Shown here piece after piece: positions 55,897 through 60,281 of a DNA stretch of 60,281 bases. The DNA lies in assembly GCF_007988905.1 (NCBI RefSeq), contig NZ_BJVA01000017.1:1-60281 (forward strand), read 5' to 3'. The notes below the pieces were generated by a model, which searched no databases, was not told the DNA's origin, and was given only the letters and a program-made list of their open reading frames with translations. A program made the position numbers and the translations under genes. How positions within the stretch are numbered: the stretch's first letter is position 1; every line of letters begins with the position of its first letter. The DNA is from Gluconobacter kanchanaburiensis NBRC 103587. GTDB taxonomy: Bacteria; Pseudomonadota; Alphaproteobacteria; Acetobacterales; Acetobacteraceae.

Positions 55897-56493
55897 ATGA
55901 ACGAAATCCGTCACGCCCGCCTGCATCGCGCAACCAGCGAAACCGATATCACGCTTGCCCTCACGCTTGACGGCCACGGCCGCTCGGACGTGGACAGCGG
56001 CATCGGTTTTTTCGACCATATGCTGACAGCGCTGGCCAAACATGGCGGCTTCGATCTGGAGCTGAAAGCGGTAGGGGACCTGCATATCGACGGTCACCAT
56101 ACTGTCGAGGATGTGGGAATCGTCTTCGGACAGGCCTTCCGCCAGGCCATTGGCGACAAGCGCGGCATCGAGCGTTTCGGTCATGCTCTCGTCCCGCTGG
56201 ATGAAGCTCTGTGCGAGGCGGTGGTGGATATTTCCGGTCGTCCCTACCTGGCCTGGAACGTCGTCTTTCCCCGCGAAAAGATCGGCACGATGGATACGGA
56301 ACTGTTCGAGGAGTTCTTCCGGGCCTTCGCCATGTCTGCCCATATTGCCCTGCATCTGACCTGCAAGGCCGGAACCAACGCGCATCACATTGCCGAAAGT
56401 GGTTTCAAGGCCGTCGCCCGCGCGCTGAAGGTTGCCGTCTCTCACGATCCCCGTCTTGCAGGGGTCATTCCCTCTACCAAAGGCGTCCTGTGA
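55897..56493 (+). CDS. hisB: imidazoleglycerol-phosphate dehydratase
   Basis: HisB dehydrates imidazoleglycerol phosphate, step 6 of histidine synthesis. The 198-residue monofunctional protein has the family motifs: SDVDSGIGFFDHMLTALAKHGGFDL, GDLHIDGHHTVEDVGIVFGQAF, GHALVPLDEALCEAVVDISGRPYL, FFRAFAMSAHIALHLTCKAGTNAHHIAESGFKAVARAL. The His and Glu pairs that bind Mn are present. It is the first gene of the operon in the window; hisH follows after about 55 bases. Confidence 0.97.
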   Translation: MNEIRHARLHRATSETDITLALTLDGHGRSDVDSGIGFFDHMLTALAKHGGFDLELKAVGDLHIDGHHTVEDVGIVFGQAFRQAIGDKRGIERFGHALVPLDEALCEAVVDISGRPYLAWNVVFPREKIGTMDTELFEEFFRAFAMSAHIALHLTCKAGTNAHHIAESGFKAVARALKVAVSHDPRLAGVIPSTKGVL

Positions 56494-56548
56494 GCGCCCG
56501 CAGTTTCAGCCAGCCAGATTCGGGCTGTTACAGCATTCCGGAGGTCCC

Positions 56549-57187
56549 ATGCGTATTGTCGTAATCGACTACAATGGAGGCAATCTTGCTTCGGCCGCGC
56601 AGGCAGCACGCAAGGCTGCGATCCGCAAGGGGATCGAGGCCGAGGTCGTCATTTCCCGTGACGCCAATGACATCCGGACGGCCGACCGCCTGATCCTGCC
56701 CGGACAGGGGGCCTTTGCGGACTGCGCTCAGGGCCTCGGGCCCGAACTGCGCGGCATGCTCGACACAGCAACCGCGAGCGGCACGCCGTTCCTCGGGATC
56801 TGCGTCGGAATGCAGCTTATGTGTGACTATGGCCTCGAACATGGCCGCACCGAGGGGCTGGGCTGGATTTCGGGCAATATTCGCCGCATGAACGAGGCGG
56901 CGGATGCGGGTCTGCGTCTGCCTCATATGGGCTGGAACACGCTGGATTTCGTTCCCGGTGCGCATCTCCTGACGGATGGCCTGACACCTGGCAATCACGG
57001 CTATTTCGTTCATTCCTATGCGCTTCACGATGGCGCGGAAAGCGATCTGGTAGCGACTGCACATTATGGGACGCGGGTTCCGGCCATCGTGGCCAGGGGC
57101 AATCGCTGCGGAACACAGTTCCATGTCGAAAAAAGCCAGGATGTCGGCCTAACGATCCTCGGCAATTTCCTGCGATGGACCTCATGA
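56549..57187 (+). CDS. hisH: imidazole glycerol phosphate synthase glutaminase subunit HisH
   Basis: HisH supplies ammonia from glutamine to HisF. The 212-residue product starts at the ATG at 56549, preceded by GGAGGT. Motifs: IVVIDYNGGNLASAA, RLILPGQGAFADC, FLGICVGMQLMCDYG with nucleophilic Cys, LPHMGWNTLDF, NHGYFVHSYALHDG, GTQFHVEKSQDVGLTIL with the catalytic His and Glu. The stop overlaps the start of the next gene as ATGA. Confidence 0.97.
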   Translation: MRIVVIDYNGGNLASAAQAARKAAIRKGIEAEVVISRDANDIRTADRLILPGQGAFADCAQGLGPELRGMLDTATASGTPFLGICVGMQLMCDYGLEHGRTEGLGWISGNIRRMNEAADAGLRLPHMGWNTLDFVPGAHLLTDGLTPGNHGYFVHSYALHDGAESDLVATAHYGTRVPAIVARGNRCGTQFHVEKSQDVGLTILGNFLRWTS

Positions 57188-58539
57188 CCATCACCTGCGA
57201 ACGGGTTGTCTCATCCCTCTCGCCCGAGGATATGGATGCGCTGATCGAGGCTACCTCGGCCGGAATTCTGGACGGAGGGGGCTTCGGATGGGTTCAACCT
57301 CCCGGTCATCAGGCGCTGGAACGCTATTTTGAAGGCCTCCTGCTGGTCCCTGAACGCAGCCTCTATATCGTGCGCGACAATGGCGTCATCTGTGGGGCCG
57401 GGCAGCTCGTCCGACCGCCCGCCAGTTATGAAGCACATGCAGCAACCGCCAACCTGACCGGCTTTTTCGTAGCACCCTACGCGCGGGGCCGCGGTCTGGG
57501 ACGCGCGCTTCTCGAAGCGATGCTCAGAGGCGCGAAGGCCATCGGCTGCAAGGTCGTCAACTGTGACATCCGCGAAACGCATGTGGCCGCTATCGGGCTT
57601 TTCCGGTCGTTCGGGTTCGGACACTGGGGAACCCATCCTTATTATGCACGGATCGGAGGGCAGACGGTGCGCGGAATTTTTCTCTCGAAACTTCTGGCAA
57701 ATGACGATGAGGCCGCACGTTGGCAGTCCAGCGTTGCGATGCCCGATGCTAGCGGTCCTTCGTCTGCCTCATCGCATGATACTGCCTCCTCCTCTGCCCA
57801 TGGTCTGACGCTTTATCCAGCTATCGATCTCAAGGACGGAGCCTGCGTTCGCCTGCGTCGTGGGGAAATGGAGGATGCAACCCATTACTCCGACGATCCT
57901 GCCGCACAGGCCCGTCTGTTTGCGGAAGCCGGATGCCGTCACCTTCACGTCGTGGATCTGAATGGAGCGTTTGCAGGCCGCTCCACGAATATTCCGGCCA
58001 TTGAATCCATTGTGAAAGCCACAAGCCTTCCCGTACAACTCGGCGGCGGCATCCGCGATATGGCTGCCATCGAACGCTGGCTTGAAGCAGGTGTCTCACG
58101 CGTCATTCTGGGCTCCGTCGCGGTCAAGGACCCTGAATTGGTCCGTCAGGCCGCGCGTGCGTTCCCCAGCAGAATTGTTGCAGGCATCGATGCGCGTCAG
58201 GGCCGTGTAGCGACCGAAGGCTGGGCCGAAGTCTCGGAGCTTGAAGCCAATGATCTGGCTCTGCGCATGGAAGATGCCGGCGTAGCCGCTGTGATCTTCA
58301 CAGAAATCACCCGTGACGGTATGCTGGCCGGGCTGGATCTGGAACAGACGGCTGACATGGCGCGCCGTTTGTCCATTCCTGTCATTGCAAGCGGCGGCGT
58401 CGGCAGCCTGGATCATCTGAAGGCCCTGCGCGACGTGGCGCGCAAGGTTCCGGGCATTTCGGGCGCCATTGTCGGCCGCGCGCTTTATGATGGTCGCATC
58501 GCGCTCAAAGACGCTCTGGACGTTCTCGGATCATGCTGA
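57184..58539 (+). CDS. hisA: GNAT acetyltransferase - HisA fusion protein
   Basis: The 451-residue product joins two domains in one frame. Residues 1-175 are a GNAT N-acetyltransferase: [32 protein letters not shown] with the acetyl-CoA Q/RxxGxG/A loop, and [15 protein letters not shown]. After a Ser/Ala-rich linker (about 180-205, [15 protein letters not shown]) comes a complete HisA (ProFAR isomerase): [129 protein letters not shown]. The ATG at 57184 overlaps the hisH stop. Usual HisA is about 245 residues. No stop or frameshift separates the domains. Confidence 0.93.
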   Translation: MTITCERVVSSLSPEDMDALIEATSAGILDGGGFGWVQPPGHQALERYFEGLLLVPERSLYIVRDNGVICGAGQLVRPPASYEAHAATANLTGFFVAPYARGRGLGRALLEAMLRGAKAIGCKVVNCDIRETHVAAIGLFRSFGFGHWGTHPYYARIGGQTVRGIFLSKLLANDDEAARWQSSVAMPDASGPSSASSHDTASSSAHGLTLYPAIDLKDGACVRLRRGEMEDATHYSDDPAAQARLFAEAGCRHLHVVDLNGAFAGRSTNIPAIESIVKATSLPVQLGGGIRDMAAIERWLEAGVSRVILGSVAVKDPELVRQAARAFPSRIVAGIDARQGRVATEGWAEVSELEANDLALRMEDAGVAAVIFTEITRDGMLAGLDLEQTADMARRLSIPVIASGGVGSLDHLKALRDVARKVPGISGAIVGRALYDGRIALKDALDVLGSC

Positions 58540-59294
58540 AACTCCGCGTCATCCCCTGCCTGGACGTCAAGGATGGTCGCGTCGTCAAAGGCGTAAACTT
58601 CGTCTCCCTGCGCGATGCGGGCGATCCTGTCGAACAGGCCAAACTCTACGACGCTGCCGGGGCTGACGAACTCACCTTCCTCGACATCACAGCAAGCGTG
58701 GAGAACCGGGATACCATCCTCGACGTGGTCCGCCGCACGGCCGAAGCCATCTGCCTGCCCCTGACTGTTGGAGGTGGCGTCCGCACCTGCGAGGATATGC
58801 GCCGTCTGCTTCTTGCAGGGGCCGATAAATGCGCCGTCAACTCCGCGGCGATCAGGAACCCGGATCTGATCCGCGAAGCCTCCGAGCGCTTTGGCAGCCA
58901 GTGCGTCGTCGTGGCTATCGACGCCCGTTCAAACAATCAGGGCGGATGGGAAGTCTATGCCAAAGGGGGGCGCGAGCCCACAGGTCTGGACGCCGTGGAG
59001 TGGGTGCGAAAAATGCAGGACCTGGGAGCGGGCGAAATTCTGCTCACCAGCATGGATCGCGACGGGACCCGCGCCGGCTTTGATCTGGACCTCCTGCGCG
59101 CGGTCTGCGCCGCAGTGACTGTTCCCGTCGTGGCCTCAGGCGGCGTTGGCGAATTGCACCATTTCGTGGAGGGCGCTGAAGTCGGCGCAAGTGGTCTTCT
59201 GGCGGCAAGTGTGTTCCACTTCGGCCAGTTTCGTATCGATGAAGTCAAGAACGCGCTGAACAAGGCCGGCCTGCCGGTCAGGCTGGGAGAATAA
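58533..59294 (+). CDS. hisF: imidazole glycerol phosphate synthase cyclase subunit HisF
   Basis: HisF forms imidazole glycerol phosphate and AICAR. The 253-residue TIM barrel has [114 protein letters not shown] and [32 protein letters not shown]. Both phosphate-binding loops are present. The start overlaps the end of hisA by seven bases, and AICAR made here feeds PurH, encoded at 9222-10799. Confidence 0.98.
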   Translation: MLKLRVIPCLDVKDGRVVKGVNFVSLRDAGDPVEQAKLYDAAGADELTFLDITASVENRDTILDVVRRTAEAICLPLTVGGGVRTCEDMRRLLLAGADKCAVNSAAIRNPDLIREASERFGSQCVVVAIDARSNNQGGWEVYAKGGREPTGLDAVEWVRKMQDLGAGEILLTSMDRDGTRAGFDLDLLRAVCAAVTVPVVASGGVGELHHFVEGAEVGASGLLAASVFHFGQFRIDEVKNALNKAGLPVRLGE

Positions 59295-59298
59295 GAGC

Positions 59299-59700
59299 AT
59301 GGGAAAACCCGCGACCAAACCGGCGCCAAAGCCTTCGAAGCAGCAGGACGACAAAAAATCCGATCTTCTGCAGGAACACGTTCTTCAGCGCCTTTACGAT
59401 ACGGTCCTGTCGCGCCGTGGAACCGACCCCGCACTCAGCCACTCGGCACGCCTGATGTCCCGGGGGCGCAACAAGATTGCCCAGAAATTCGGCGAAGAAG
59501 CCGTCGAATGCCTGATCGAAGCCGTCAACGGCAACCGCAAGGAACTGATCGGCGAAAGTGCGGACGTGCTTTATCATCTGATCGTCATGTGGGTAGATGC
59601 AGGCGTATCGCCGGAGGATGTCTGGGCGGAGCTTAAGCGCCGCGAAGGCACGAGCGGCATCGTCGAAAAAGCCTCCCGCCCCAAAGAAAAGCTCGGTTAA
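59299..59700 (+). CDS. hisE: phosphoribosyl-ATP pyrophosphatase HisE
   Basis: HisE hydrolyses phosphoribosyl-ATP, the second step of histidine synthesis. The 133-residue product has a Lys/Pro-rich N-terminus ([20 protein letters not shown], about 25 residues extra) followed by the family domain: [81 protein letters not shown]. The Glu-Glu and Glu-Ser-Ala-Asp metal sites are present. It lies four bases after hisF. HisI is not in the window. Confidence 0.95.
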   Translation: MGKPATKPAPKPSKQQDDKKSDLLQEHVLQRLYDTVLSRRGTDPALSHSARLMSRGRNKIAQKFGEEAVECLIEAVNGNRKELIGESADVLYHLIVMWVDAGVSPEDVWAELKRREGTSGIVEKASRPKEKLG

Positions 59701-59714
59701 ACAGGAAGCTGTCC

Positions 59715-60083
59715 ATGGTCTACGATCCAGGCAATATTTTCGCACGCATTCTGCGCAGGGAAATTCCTGCACGCACGATCTATGAAGACGATTACGCCCT
59801 CGCCTTCCACGACATCGCTCCCCAGGCTCCGATCCACGTTCTGGTCATCCCCAAAGGCCCTTACGTCTCCATCGCGGATTTCGGTGCCATTGCCTCCCCC
59901 GAAGAAATTACAGGCTTCTGGCGCGCCGTCTCAAAAATCGCCGAAGCACAGGGCCTGACACAGGAAGGCTTTCGCCTCATCAGCAACTCCGGTCCCAATT
60001 CCGGCCAGGAAGTCCCTCATTTTCATGTCCATCTGTTCGGCGGTAGAACTCTCGGCTCCCTGCTGACACAAAAAACTTCCTAA
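59715..60083 (+). CDS. HIT-family hydrolase (HinT type)
   Basis: The 122-residue product is a HIT-family nucleotide hydrolase: IFARILRREIPARTIYEDDYALAFHDIAPQAPIHVLVIPKGPYVSI, FRLISNSGPNSGQEVPHFHVHLFGGR, with the HxHxH motif as HFHVH near the C-terminus. It probably removes groups linked to AMP by phosphoramidate bonds. It follows hisE by 14 bases, as is common in alphaproteobacteria. Confidence 0.95.
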   Translation: MVYDPGNIFARILRREIPARTIYEDDYALAFHDIAPQAPIHVLVIPKGPYVSIADFGAIASPEEITGFWRAVSKIAEAQGLTQEGFRLISNSGPNSGQEVPHFHVHLFGGRTLGSLLTQKTS

Positions 60084-60090
60084 ATACTAC

Positions 60091-60118
60091 TTGCCAAGAC
60101 CTTAGGGGCCGACTATCA
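60091..60118 (+). promoter_or_regulatory. candidate promoter of tRNA-Glu
   Basis: TTGCCA (60091-60096) and CTATCA (60113-60118) are spaced by 16 bases and end 13 bases before the tRNA. The first box is one change from consensus; the second is weaker. Confidence 0.4.
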
Positions 60119-60131
60119 AGCCCCTCGCCTC

Positions 60132-60207
60132 GTCCCATTCGTCTAGAGGCCTAGGACACCGCCCTCTCACGGCGGCAACAGGGGTTCGAATCCCCTATGG
60201 GACGCCA
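60132..60207 (+). tRNA. tRNA-Glu (CTC anticodon)
   Basis: Full cloverleaf: acceptor GTCCCAT / ATGGGAC with discriminator G and encoded CCA, D-arm TCGTCTAGAGGCCTAGGA, anticodon stem CCGCC/GGCGG with loop CTCTCAC giving anticodon CTC, and T-arm AGGGGTTCGAATCCCCT. It follows the HIT-family gene. Confidence 0.97.
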
Positions 60208-60281
60208 ATTTTATTTGGCAATGTTATCAGTGGCTTACTGGCAAATTGCCCGATTCCATCCAAAAATTAAGTAGCGATTTT

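Noticed and set aside
60208-60281. Terminator or gene after tRNA-Glu
   Set aside because: No stable hairpin with a T-run and no open frame in the remaining bases.

Overview
The window looks like an acetic acid bacterium (Acetobacteraceae, most like Gluconobacter). The evidence is a GC-rich alphaproteobacterial background, an alphaproteobacterial dus-ntrC-ntrY-ntrX-hfq-hflX block, a hisB-hisH-hisA-hisF-hisE run, an Entner-Doudoroff edd-eda pair and a YfdX protein. The genus is an inference from gene content and protein style; no database search was run.

Layout. 1-618: remnant of an IS630-type transposase (1-205, minus) and a gene-free, AT-rich spacer. 619-8666 (minus): flagellar cluster fliK-flgD-(leader ORF)-fliF-fliG-fliH-fliN-flhA, with a sharp fall in GC that bottoms in fliH. 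8875-13980 (minus): purH with a membrane hydrolase and a small secreted protein, then edd-eda. 14382-15056: yfdX with a strong terminator. 15147-18011 (minus): aroQ-accB-accC plus a NIPSNAP-like gene. 18132-21435: rlpA, a YihY/BrkB membrane protein and an ornithine/diaminopimelate-type decarboxylase with a structured leader.

21583-28523: molybdenum region. It holds a molbindin, a two-gene unit of unknown function behind a Fur-box-like site, moaE, a mobA-moaD fusion, moaC, moaA, moeA, and divergently xdhC and a mocA-like cytidylyltransferase. The genes would build molybdopterin, insert Mo, convert the cofactor to a nucleotide form and load it onto a xanthine-dehydrogenase-type enzyme, but the apoenzyme is not in the window.

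28534-40495: ilvE, a DUF2975-like membrane protein, rplM-rpsI, an exported protein of unknown function with an NmrA-like partner, manC, an EamA transporter, tRNA-His, a decayed SDR gene, a SulP transporter and opgC. 40505-47822 (minus): dus, a stub of NtrC, ntrY, ntrX, hfq, hflX; ntrB is absent and NtrC has lost its receiver and ATPase signatures. 47936-55686: two small overlapping convergent genes, pyrD, a large MscS-type channel, a helix-turn-helix protein with a C-terminal membrane anchor, a quinone-oxidoreductase-like gene, a UbiH-type hydroxylase and a nitroreductase. 55897-60083: histidine operon in which HisA is fused behind a GNAT acetyltransferase domain, ending in a HIT-family gene, then tRNA-Glu.

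Most genes are ordinary housekeeping. The points that most deserve a second look are the GNAT-HisA fusion, the Fur-box unit of two unknown genes inside the molybdenum region, the eroded NtrB/NtrC system, the MobA-MoaD fusion, the compositional collapse of the flagellar block and the short leader ORFs before fliF and the decarboxylase.
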